This document shows, piece after piece, positions 23,801 to 30,079 of a stretch of 64,000 nt of DNA. Made by a program: the position numbers and the translations under genes. Under the pieces are notes generated by a model. That model was not told where the DNA came from and did not search any database. It saw only the letters and a program-made list of their open reading frames with translations. The stretch is taken from assembly GCA_012744475.1 (NCBI GenBank), contig JAAYBV010000067.1:124001-188000 (forward strand), written 5' to 3'. How positions within the stretch are numbered: the first letter of the stretch is position 1; each line of letters starts with the position of its first letter. Source of the DNA: Phycisphaerae bacterium (GTDB lineage Bacteria; Planctomycetota; Phycisphaerae; Sedimentisphaerales; Anaerobacaceae).

Positions 23801-26315
23801 CCCGGTCCGGGCCCCTCTTGATCTTCTCCATGAAGATGTAGAGCCCGACGTAGTCGCTTGCCGAAATCGTCTCATCGTTTGAGTTGAGGTACATCTCGAC
23901 GAATCGGGTCCGCACCGAGTACCGGCCGATCTGGTTGCTCAGTTCGTGCATCAGCGCGTTGTTGATCAGCGCGCGATCGAAACTGAACGGTGCGTACAGA
24001 ATCCAGTCCGATTCGGCGGGCATGCCGAAGATCGAGACGTCCCTGTCCAGGTTGTTCTCATCCCAGGTCTCAAACCCGTAGGAGCCCTTGGCCGCCCCGA
24101 GGGTGCTGCGGCCGCGCCGCTTCAAGCCGCCGCGACCGACGTAATCGGCCCGGTCGAGCATCCGCGCCCGGCCATCGTCGCCCCTGTCGATGAACGCCGA
24201 ACGGACCGCCCGGAACGTGGTGCTGATGTTCTGGCGGCTGGTGTCGACGATCACGATCGGCAGGTCGGAGCTGAAATCGGCCACATCGTTCGCCAGCGCG
24301 ATGTACGTCTGACTGACCGCCGCACTGGGCGCCTTGTCCGGCTCGTACGCCCGCGCCACCACCTCCCGCGTGCCCATGATCGCAACCGCATCCGTGTACC
24401 GTCTCGACGAGAGATTGGGCGCCTGGCCGTCGGTCGTGAGTCGAATCTCCGCATTCGGATTGGGCGAGCTCAATTCGAGCAGGATATAGCCCGTGAACGT
24501 CCCGCCCGGATGCGAGAAGATCGGCGGCTCGGAAACTCCCACGTACCCCGGGCCGTTGGCGCTGCCCGGCGTCGGCTGCGTGAAGTACTGCTTCTCGCTG
24601 CCATAGACCCCGTACGACAGGTCGGCCTGCTGAGGGGGATAGCCCCGCGCCCCGCCGGCGCCGTCGGGCGAGCCGTACGCGTGCGCCACCTGCAAGTCGG
24701 GCCGGACCAGAGCCAGGTACTCGCCCTCGCCGGAAAGCGAGAAGTTGGCGTGATAGTAACCCGCATCGTCCCGATAGGGCCAGTTGCCCGGGTGGTCCTC
24801 CTCCTGCACGCCTGAAGCGAAGACCACCAGAGACTGCCCCGCCGCCAGCCAGATCGCAGGCAGCGGCCACATCGTCAGGTTATCCGGATCGTCCGTCAGG
24901 TACCAGCCGGCCAGATCGATCGACCCCGTGCCGCCGTTGCGGATCTCGATCCAGTCCGGATACACGGTCCGCCCGGCCACCTTCGTCGAAAGCGTGGTTT
25001 CGTTGATCGCCATCAGCTCGGTAATCAACAGGTCCGAATCCGGAAGCTGGCTGTATGTGCCGGTCAGCTCGGTGGTCTGGCCCCGAGCGATCTGAATGGT
25101 CCTGGCCGACGGGCGTCCCCAGATGCCGGCGGAGCCGAAGTCCACCGTGTACGTCCCCGGAACCAGGTCGGTCACCACCGCGCCGCTGGCCAGCCAGTCG
25201 CCGCCGTCGAGCCGCCATCGCGCCCCGGCCGCCACCGCCTCGGGCGGCGCCAGCGTCACGCGAAGAGCGCCCGTCCAGTCCTCAAACCACTCCTCCGCCA
25301 GCCGGGCGAAATCGGCCAGCGTCACACCGTCGCTGCCGATCAGGTCCGCGCAGCCGAGCGGATCGCCTGCGCAACCGGGCCCATCCAGCCACTGCTCGGC
25401 CAGGAGCGTCACATCGGCAAAGTCAACCCGACAGTCGCCCGACAAATCCCCCAGCGGACACGGAGGCTCCACAACCGAGATGACCACCGTGTCACGACCT
25501 TCCTGGTCGCGCTCGTCCCAGACCTGAAGCTGCAAGGTGTAGACGCCCGGCACGGCAAATGAGACCGTCGCATCGGCCTCGGTCTCGGTGCCCAGGAAAT
25601 CGGGGACCGGCTGGCCCACCGACGACCAGAGAATCCTCAGGTAGTCCGGATCGACCAGACCCACGCCGCATGGATCGTCGTCCACGATGGTCGGATGCAT
25701 CTGAATAACCGTATGGCCCGCCCCTCGCCAGGTGACCGTCCGGTCGGCCCCGGCGTCGACCTCGGGCGGCAGGCCCCCCGCCGGAGCGCCGAGGAACTCG
25801 ACCTCGGCAATCTGCATGCTGTTGGCCCACGCCGCGTTGCGAACCGATGTGAACAGAAGCTGATAATGCGCGTACGCCGTCTTGTTGGCGAACGTGATCG
25901 GCGTCTCGTTCTTCGTGAATCGGGGCCAGGGCGACGGCTGGCTGAAGTCCACGATGTCCCCACGGGCGATCAGCGTGTACGGCCCATCGATGCTCGCGTT
26001 GGAGCCGCTCAGCTCGAAGGCGGTCGGATCGCGCTCCACCGCATCGTTGGCGGTCGTCAGAGTCAGGCCCGTGACGATGGTCGCCCCCGCCGAAGGCGTC
26101 ACCTGGAACCCCGTCGGCTGCGTTTCCCCCTTGAAGTGCAGGTATTTCGTATTGACGTCGTCGTCGATCGCCAGCGGAGGCGTCTCAACGCCGGGCCAGT
26201 CCCCATCGTTGGGCACGCCCCGGACGAAATCGCCCGGGCCCGTCACGTCGGCCCAAGTGCCCGCTGAGGCCAGCAACAGTACGACAGTGAATACGAAGAA
26301 ATGCATCCGAGCCAT
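20715..26315 (-). CDS. Giant secreted dockerin/PEGA/CotH/lamin-tail protein
   Basis: Largest gene in the window, about 1866 residues. The start at 26315 (MARMHFFVFTVVLLLASAG) has a signal peptide and GAGGGTG upstream; the track start adds a doubtful leader. Modules by approximate residue: discoidin-like 25-180 (NTKYLHFKG); PKD-like 190-280; dockerin-like EF-hand pair 283-348 (DLSGDCRVDFADVTLLAEQW, SDGVTLADFARLAEEW); PEGA 350-420 (ARWRLDGGDW); lamin-tail 427-560; chitobiase-like 597-680; CotH region 685-1088; chitobiase-like 1117 and galactose-binding-like 1155-1300; then lamin-tail domains starting near 1373, 1532 and 1680. The final GASLRRIDSMAHGNDPANW is typical of lamin-tail protein ends, supporting the stop at 20715. 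It is likely a cell-surface or extracellular scaffold. It shares the CotH to lamin-tail block with the 2419-5985 gene. Its 3' end overlaps the ATPase gene. Confidence 0.9.
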   Translation of the reverse strand: MARMHFFVFTVVLLLASAGTWADVTGPGDFVRGVPNDGDWPGVETPPLAIDDDVNTKYLHFKGETQPTGFQVTPSAGATIVTGLTLTTANDAVERDPTAFELSGSNASIDGPYTLIARGDIVDFSQPSPWPRFTKNETPITFANKTAYAHYQLLFTSVRNAAWANSMQIAEVEFLGAPAGGLPPEVDAGADRTVTWRGAGHTVIQMHPTIVDDDPCGVGLVDPDYLRILWSSVGQPVPDFLGTETEADATVSFAVPGVYTLQLQVWDERDQEGRDTVVISVVEPPCPLGDLSGDCRVDFADVTLLAEQWLDGPGCAGDPLGCADLIGSDGVTLADFARLAEEWFEDWTGALRVTLAPPEAVAAGARWRLDGGDWLASGAVVTDLVPGTYTVDFGSAGIWGRPSARTIQIARGQTTELTGTYSQLPDSDLLITELMAINETTLSTKVAGRTVYPDWIEIRNGGTGSIDLAGWYLTDDPDNLTMWPLPAIWLAAGQSLVVFASGVQEEDHPGNWPYRDDAGYYHANFSLSGEGEYLALVRPDLQVAHAYGSPDGAGGARGYPPQQADLSYGVYGSEKQYFTQPTPGSANGPGYVGVSEPPIFSHPGGTFTGYILLELSSPNPNAEIRLTTDGQAPNLSSRRYTDAVAIMGTREVVARAYEPDKAPSAAVSQTYIALANDVADFSSDLPIVIVDTSRQNISTTFRAVRSAFIDRGDDGRARMLDRADYVGRGGLKRRGRSTLGAAKGSYGFETWDENNLDRDVSIFGMPAESDWILYAPFSFDRALINNALMHELSNQIGRYSVRTRFVEMYLNSNDETISASDYVGLYIFMEKIKRGPDRVDIEKLEPWHDAEPAISGGYMLKIDRPDDGDRGFRTARGNPTYGDGTLCYVDPKEAEITTAQSAWIRGYLNAFEDALYGPNFADPASGYARYIDVDSFIDHNLLNMLAMNVDALRLSTHLHKNRNGRLEMGPLWDFDRALNSTDGRDDNPERWRGTGDGTDYLGYVWWDRLFEDANFWQKYIDRWFALRRGAFSTESLNATIDAMADEIWEAQGRNYQKWSGQGPRYGGFQGEIDQLKQWLLRRCTWVDSRFVTPPQIVPEAGHVEPGSQVSLINTAGSGVIYYTLDGSDPRPPQAAPAAIETVTLVPVGASKRVLVPTGPVNDAWRGGSAFDDSAWISGSGGVGFETSTGYEKFFSIDVREPMYGRNPSCYIRIPFVISGDPGELNYMVLRARYDDGFIAYLNGVEVQRTMFSGTPAWNSSAEGNHDDLAALLFEDFEVSLPAGLLRAGANVLAIHGMNSSASSSDFLISVELLAGHVATPEGAEVSGEVYTYNGPITVTASTQIKARVLVASNQYSPWSGLAEAVLAVGPVAENLRISELMYHPADPNTEFIELTNVGTETIDLNLVRLTAGVDFTFPSIELAPGEYVLVVENAGLFEARYGQGFPIAGEYSGNLANGGEYVELQDAAGQIVHGFRYGDRWYDQTDGQGFSLTVTDPATVDPNRLGEKRAWRPSVHPGGSPGFDDGAETIASGSVVINEVMANPEPGQPDWIELHNTTNQTIDIGGWFLSDSENDLTRYRIASGTTIGSGGFVVFYEDLHFGNEADPGCQTPFGLSRTGETLYLHSTSDGAKAGYSEQQAFDPSEQGVSLGRCLDSMGAGDFVALVAATPGQANAEPKVGPVVINEIMYNPSGSADAEYVELLNVSDIAVTLYDATQDAPWRFTDDPEDPGIELLLPVDPPVTLQAGQCLLLVKDVAAFNATYAPPAGVRILQWGGGRLANGSETIQIAKPAASTAGQGQTGSVWIRVDRVAYSDGDHPDDFAGGIDPWPAEADGRGASLRRIDSMAHGNDPANWRAGVPSPGVAD

Positions 26316-26574
26316 AATCACCCTCAGAAGGGAACCGCTATTGCCGCCAAATCGCCCGGCCGCCGGGCGCACACCAACTCCCCCATGCCCGTCGGAATTC
26401 AGCCATGGTGCTTTCGCCGCTCCGCCGATTGTGGCTTGTCACCATAAACACACCACCATTGTAGTGATTCGCCCCCCCAAAGTCAACGCCGCCCGCCGGT
26501 TCGTCGTGGCGTCGTCAGACGCTATTCCTCGCCATGGACACATGGCCCGTTCTGCGCTGCTCGCTTGGGCACGC

Positions 26575-26765
26575 CGCAGAAGCACGAATATCGAAGTCCG
26601 AATTCCGAAACAAGCCCGAATGACCCAGAATCCAAGCTCGAAACACGGAGGCCATCGCGTGCAACTGGGCCCTGCCCATGCAAAGCGAGGCGAATTTGGA
26701 GCATTTGGACTTCGTGCTTTGAATTTGTTTCGAGTTTCTTGCTTCGGATTTCGAGTTTGTCCTCG
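26575..26765. repeat. Foldback element E1 (period-7 inverted-repeat element)
   Basis: The left arm has units GAATATC, GAAGTCC, GAATTCC, GAAACAA. The right arm, near 26718-26760, is the reverse complement of the same type of sequence (units GAAATCC, GAAGCAA, GAAACTC, GAAACAA). The element could fold into an imperfect cruciform of about 190 bases. Copies with matching arms are at 26955-27110 and 42985-43155. ORFs across it are spurious. The rest of 26316-27055 holds the terminator, a structured segment and E2. Confidence 0.65.
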
Positions 26766-26806
26766 CGGGGCAAAAAATGGGCGAAAGATGCGGTTGCGGC
26801 CGATAT

Positions 26807-26838
26807 AAAAAAAGGGAGGGCTGCTGTGCAGCCCTCCC
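26807..26838 (-). terminator. Strong rho-independent terminator, minus strand
   Basis: A perfect 11-bp stem GGGAGGGCTGC / GCAGCCCTCCC with a 3-base loop is followed on the minus strand by seven T residues. It probably ends minus-strand transcription coming from the glycosyltransferase side (27056 upward). Confidence 0.8.
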
Positions 26839-26840
26839 AA

Positions 26841-26914
26841 ACCGGCTTCGCTGAGGATCAGGCAACCTTCGGCAGAACCTCGCAGGAACAACCGAGCCGC
26901 CCGGCGAAGCCGGT
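26841..26914. other. Structured intergenic segment, possible small RNA
   Basis: ACCGGCTTCGC (26841-26851) pairs perfectly with GCGAAGCCGGT (26904-26914) across 52 bases that contain further small stems. On the plus strand it is followed by CCTTTTTC; on the minus strand it runs into the strong terminator at 26807-26838. This could encode a short non-coding RNA of about 110 bases on the minus strand, or be a complex terminator. No known RNA family was recognised. Confidence 0.3.
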
Positions 26915-26954
26915 CCTTTTTCTATCGGGACGCCCCCGGCAGGTCACGGAGGCG

Positions 26955-27110
26955 AAAGTTCGAAGTACGAAAATCGAAACCCGAAACAAACCCCAATCAC
27001 CGAAACTCGAATGCCCCAAAGCCCCCCGCCCAAGCCCGTTTCCGAATTTGGGGTTTCAGGCTTTCGAGCTTGTTTCGGATTTCGACATTCGAATTTCGGA
27101 TTTGAGGCCC
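26955..27110. repeat. Foldback element E2 (period-7), abutting the glycosyltransferase 3' end
   Basis: The left arm carries units GAAGTAC, GAAAATC, GAAACCC, GAAACAA; the right arm, read on the minus strand, has GAAATTC, GAATGTC, GAAATCC, GAAACAA. The right arm overlaps the last codons of the ORF 27056-27673, so the protein's tail (SEIRMSKSETSSKA) and stop codon come from the repeat, not from the glycosyltransferase family. Confidence 0.65.
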
Positions 27111-27673
27111 CGGCCGTTGCCGTTGCCGGCCGCTTCGAGAATCCCGATGATCCGCGAGACACTGCGCTCGCGTCCGAAATGCTGCTCGTAGTAGATGCGG
27201 GCGTTGCGGCCCATGCCGTGCTGTAGCGCGGGATTCGTCGCCAGCCGCCGCAGCACATCGGCCGCCTCCTCGACGTCGCCCGGCTCGATCACAAAGCCCG
27301 AGCCGCTCTCCCGCACGATGCGTCCCACCTCGCACTCGACAGGCCCAATGAACAGCGACGGCCGCCCCGCCGCCAGCGTGCTGTAGATCTTGCTCGGCAC
27401 CAGCAGGCCCTCGGTGCCCGGCTGCTGGCAGATCAGGTGAATGTCACCCCGCGCCAGCAGAGCCGACAGCTCCTCCAGCGGCACGGGCGGCCGAATCTCC
27501 GCATCCGCCAGCCGCAGCTCGGCAACCAGAGCGCGAACCGCCGCCAGACCCTTGCCGTCGCCGGCGATAAGCACCTTGAGGGCGGCCTGGCCGTTCAGCC
27601 GCGCCACAGCCCGCAGGGCCGTGCCGACGTCCTGCCCGAGGCCCACATTACCTGAATAGAGGAGGGTGGCCAC
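27056..27673 (-). CDS. C-terminal (donor-binding) half of a GT4 glycosyltransferase, split gene
   Basis: The 205-codon ORF begins at a GTG (VATLLYSGNVGLGQDVGT) that is really the interdomain region of a WbuB-like GT-B glycosyltransferase. The segment shows the nucleotide-sugar-binding half: LKVLIAGDGKGLAAVRAL, a LLVPSKIYSTLAAGRPSLFIG motif equivalent to the family's PxK-glutamate/lysine donor site, and ESGSGFVIEPGDVEEAADVL. There is no N-terminal acceptor half in this ORF. Reading upstream in the same frame crosses a period-7 repeat array and then a TAG at 27722-27724, beyond which lies the end of the N-terminal half (27722-27958). The C-terminal 14 or so residues are encoded by foldback element E2. 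Likely a decayed or split enzyme of the EPS locus; function as an isolated domain is doubtful. Confidence 0.7.
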   Translation of the reverse strand: MATLLYSGNVGLGQDVGTALRAVARLNGQAALKVLIAGDGKGLAAVRALVAELRLADAEIRPPVPLEELSALLARGDIHLICQQPGTEGLLVPSKIYSTLAAGRPSLFIGPVECEVGRIVRESGSGFVIEPGDVEEAADVLRRLATNPALQHGMGRNARIYYEQHFGRERSVSRIIGILEAAGNGNGRGLKSEIRMSKSETSSKA

Positions 27674-27915
27674 CAGGGAGTGATGACTGATAATTGATGA
27701 TTGATGATTGATGATGGGCCGCTACGAGCCAAGAGCCACCGGCTCCGGGCGCTTCGCCGGCGGCCGATCATGGACCGTGACACCCTCCCCGGGCGTCCAG
27801 TTGTGCACCGTGTGCAGCCGGCCGGCCTCGACCCCGGCCGCCGCCAGCCGCTGCGTCATCACCTCCCCCAGCGAGATCACCGCCTCGACATCTCGATACA
27901 GCCTCCGATTGAACC
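27618..27915. repeat. Direct repeat, copy A (glycosyltransferase interdomain segment)
   Basis: About 295 bases, nearly identical to 28942-29233, including GCCTGAATAGAGGAGGGTGG-like sequence, the period-7 array and the codons for ISLGEVMTQRLAAAGVEA to VALGS. The two copies flank the SGNH hydrolase gene. Differences are scattered point changes plus array length. Confidence 0.8.
27681..27718. repeat. Period-7 array A1 inside the glycosyltransferase gene
   Basis: Tandem heptamers of the ATTGATG type (three near-perfect units plus flanks) lie between the two GT-B halves. The array keeps the reading frame from the upstream TAG to the GTG at 27673 (51 bases, 17 codons). Confidence 0.75.
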
Positions 27916-27958
27916 GCCGCAGCAGGCGGCACCTGTGCTGTTCAAACTGTGCTGGCAT
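27722..27958 (-). pseudogene. Truncated middle part of the GT4 glycosyltransferase (copy A)
   Basis: A 78-codon ORF encoding RRLYRDVEAVISLGEVMTQR to RPEPVALGS and ending at a TAG. It equals the last third of the N-terminal domain ORF at 29038-29697. Its first 15 or so residues (MPAQFEQHRCRLLRRFN) are new junction sequence where the gene is cut by the SGNH cassette, whose stop is 3 bases upstream. In frame with the C-terminal half at 27056-27673 apart from the TAG. Confidence 0.75.
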
Positions 27959-27961
27959 TGA

Positions 27962-28915
27962 CTATAGCCTCTGGAGAGATTCACAGATTGCTTCAATCAG
28001 CTGGTCCGCGATGATTCTCTGTCCGAGAGCATTGGGATGTATGACATCCCTATACGGATTGTCGCCGCGTTTCAATGCGTCCGCAAAAGCTGGGCCCAGT
28101 TGCACGCTGGCGAGGTCAAGCTCATGCCACAATTCCCCAAAGACTGCGTGCCCCTGCTGCGGGCCATTTTTCACTTCTTCCATTGCAAGATGCTGGACAG
28201 GAATGACCCGTGCCTTGGCACTGAGGGCCATTTGCACCAATTCACGCGTTGCATCCATCGCAACTGCGATGGATTTCTCATCAACGGTATCTTCTGGAGC
28301 GTTCTCACGTGGTGCACCTCGCGGCAGATACATTGGGAGATAACGAGTGACGGCTTCATACAGCGCGCATGGCGGTCTTCTGGCTGGATAGATCGCCGAG
28401 GTGCCTGCCAGTGGCAGGTACGCAGGGTTGTCAGCATAGTCATGACTTGACACGACAAGGACCACAACATCGGCTCCAAACAAACCAAACTTCTTGGCAT
28501 ATTCGAGGCAGTTCTTCGGGCCCCAACTTCCGGCGGAGATATTGCCGACCGCAACAGGTCTTTGGAGACGCGTTTCGAGATCGCCTTTGATGATCTCTGT
28601 CGCAAGACATGCTTGATCCGTCATATGACCACCGTTGAGCACACTATCTCCGAAAAAAAGGATGCGTAGCTCGTCAGGGTCGGTCCTTGAGGCGGACATA
28701 GTTTCACTGCGCATCGAGTACTCATTGTAGAGATACTGATTGCCTAACTGCCGGCCCCGTTGATTGGGTTGAAACATGTATTCTATCGTCGGCTCGTCCA
28801 TCCACAGCATCGGATCGCCGAGACCAAGATAAAACCGCGCAAACAGCTCTCCCCCAACGACCAGCAGCACACAGCCAAGCACTACACCCAACACGATCTT
28901 GTGTGTCTTTCGCAT
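27962..28915 (-). CDS. SGNH/GDSL-family hydrolase-like membrane-anchored protein
   Basis: A 317-residue protein with an N-terminal membrane anchor or signal (IVLGVVLGCVLLVVGGELFA). SGNH motifs are visible: block I LRILFFGDSVLNGGH (GDS serine near residue 91), a glycine/asparagine block VGNISAGSWGPKN, and the C-terminal DVIHPNALGQR giving the catalytic Asp-x-x-His. VVVLVVSSHDYADN occupies the block III position. Such proteins often acylate or deacylate exported polysaccharides. AGGAG is 6 nt before the ATG. The gene is clearly more AT-rich than the flanking glycosyltransferase pieces and lies exactly between two direct repeats (27618-27915 and 28942-29233), so it looks like an inserted cassette within the EPS locus. 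Confidence 0.85.
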   Translation of the reverse strand: MRKTHKIVLGVVLGCVLLVVGGELFARFYLGLGDPMLWMDEPTIEYMFQPNQRGRQLGNQYLYNEYSMRSETMSASRTDPDELRILFFGDSVLNGGHMTDQACLATEIIKGDLETRLQRPVAVGNISAGSWGPKNCLEYAKKFGLFGADVVVLVVSSHDYADNPAYLPLAGTSAIYPARRPPCALYEAVTRYLPMYLPRGAPRENAPEDTVDEKSIAVAMDATRELVQMALSAKARVIPVQHLAMEEVKNGPQQGHAVFGELWHELDLASVQLGPAFADALKRGDNPYRDVIHPNALGQRIIADQLIEAICESLQRL

Positions 28916-28941
28916 GTCTTGCTCCTACGGCGGCTACACAG

Positions 28942-29233
28942 TTGTGCGGATGTCCTGCCCGATGCCGATGTTGCCTGAATAGAGGAGGGTGGCCACTTGG
29001 GATTGATGATTGATGATTGAGAATTGATGATGGGCCGCTACGAGCCGAGCGCCACCGGCTCCGGGCGCTTCGCCGCCGGCCGATCATGGACCGTGACACC
29101 CTCCCAGGGCGTCCAGTTGTGCACCGTGTGCAGCCGCTCGGCCTCGACTCCGGCCGCCGCCAGCCGCTGCGTCATCACCTCCCCCAGCGAGATCACCGCC
29201 TCCGCATCCCGATACAGCCTTCGACTGATCCGG
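28942..29233. repeat. Direct repeat, copy B (glycosyltransferase interdomain segment)
   Basis: Matches copy A at 27618-27915. In copy B the segment downstream of the array encodes only the start of the C-terminal half (LLYSGNIGIGQDI) before running into a TAG next to the SGNH gene start, and it is in a different frame relative to the N-terminal half. Confidence 0.8.
29001..29034. repeat. Period-7 array A2
   Basis: Tandem GATTGAT-type heptamers (GATTGAT, GATTGAT, GATTGAG, AATTGAT) in direct repeat copy B, at the same position as array A1 in copy A but with different unit order. Confidence 0.75.
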
Positions 29234-29697
29234 CCCAGCGCGCGGCACAACCGGCCCCGCCCGGCCAGCACGCCGTACGCGGCCGCAATCTCCGGATACA
29301 CGTCCATCACCCACAGCACGTTCCGCGTGCCCCGCATCTTGCTCAGCATCCACCCGATCAGCGCGATGAACGGCGGCGTCGTCAGCGAAAGACACACATC
29401 GGGCCTTGCCAGCCGCAGCGCCCGCCACGCCGCGCTGAAGTAGAACGAGACGTAGTCCGCCGCCCGGCCCGCCAGCCGCCTTCGCCCGAACCCCGTCGTC
29501 AGCACGCGATGGACGTGTACACCGTCGAGCACCTCGTCCGCCGCCGGCGTCAGCGACCCGCCCCCGTACCGGCGGCGACTACAGATCACGTGCACCTCGT
29601 GACCCCGCGCGACAAGCGCCTCGCCCACGTCCGCCAGCAACTGACCCGTCGCCGCCACGTCCGGCCGATAGAACTGATTCAGCAGCAAGATTCGCAT
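29038..29697 (-). CDS. N-terminal (acceptor) half of a GT4 glycosyltransferase, split gene
   Basis: A 219-residue ORF starting MRILLLNQFYRPDVAATGQL, the classic start of WbuB-like GT4 enzymes, followed by VGEALVARGHEVHVICSRRR, LSLTTPPFIALIGW and VMDVYPEIAAAYGVL. It ends VALGS at a TAG (29038-29040) directly before a period-7 array. The normal family length is about 400 residues, so only the acceptor-side Rossmann domain is present. The donor half exists 1.3 kb downstream (27056-27673), separated by a duplicated segment and the SGNH cassette. It is GC-rich, unlike the neighbouring EPS genes. Probably inactive unless complemented by the separate C-terminal half. Confidence 0.75.
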   Translation of the reverse strand: MRILLLNQFYRPDVAATGQLLADVGEALVARGHEVHVICSRRRYGGGSLTPAADEVLDGVHVHRVLTTGFGRRRLAGRAADYVSFYFSAAWRALRLARPDVCLSLTTPPFIALIGWMLSKMRGTRNVLWVMDVYPEIAAAYGVLAGRGRLCRALGRISRRLYRDAEAVISLGEVMTQRLAAAGVEAERLHTVHNWTPWEGVTVHDRPAAKRPEPVALGS

Positions 29698-29699
29698 AG

Positions 29700-29990
29700 A
29701 AGAACAGCTTTCAGCAGACAGTCTTCAGTTCACAGTTCTCGGCCGTCGGCCGCAGACGTATCTCGTATCTGGTATCTCGTATCTCGCATGCTCGTAGAAG
29801 GGTAGATGCGTAGAAGCGTAGATGGGTCATACTTCAAACTGGAAACTGACAACTGGCAACCGTCAACTCTCGTATCTCGTGAAGCGTGAAGCGTCAAACG
29901 TCAAACTGAAAACTGGCAACTGCCAACTCGGCCGCAGGCCGTAGCCATTCATCAATCGTCAATCATCAATAGTAAATCCCTGCGCCCTTC
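29700..29990. repeat. Large degenerate heptamer array A3
   Basis: The gap 29698-30079 has no intact gene. The array shows successive runs with a 7-base period whose unit drifts: TATCTCG-type, then TTCAAAC/TGGAAAC/TGACAAC/TGGCAAC, then TGAAGCG/TCAAACG/GGCAACT, then ATCAATC/GTCAATC. A short run has period 8 (TAGAAGGG, TAGATGCG, TAGAAGCG). It includes the palindrome CGGCCGCAGGCCG near 29931. Confidence 0.8.
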
Positions 29991-29991
29991 C

Positions 29992-30041
29992 CCCGCCGCC
30001 ACGTCCGCCCGATAGAACTGATTCAACAACAAAATACGCAT
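29992..30041 (-). pseudogene. 50-bp stub of the GT4 glycosyltransferase 5' end
   Basis: On the minus strand from ATG 30039-30041 the sequence reads MRILLLNQFYRADVAA, matching the first 16 codons of the 29038-29697 ORF with one change, then diverges into repeat array A3. It is a remnant of a third copy of the gene's 5' end, at the boundary between the array and the EPS island. Confidence 0.75.
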
Positions 30042-30079
30042 GGTAGAATAGGTCTCAGGTTTCAGTTCACCGTTCACAA

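Noticed and set aside
22167-23882. A 571-codon plus-strand ORF inside the giant CotH protein gene.
   Set aside because: Antisense shadow of a gene with strong domain motifs; no ribosome site or family match.
26841-26914. 4.5S (SRP) RNA or 6S RNA.
   Set aside because: The conserved GGTCAGGnCCGGAAGGAAGCAGCC-type core of SRP RNA is not present, and no 6S-like long bubble was seen.
26575-27110. ORFs such as 26515..26865 and 26565..27191 read as proteins.
   Set aside because: They run across foldback elements and give low-complexity SKSEIRNSK-like sequence without a ribosome site.
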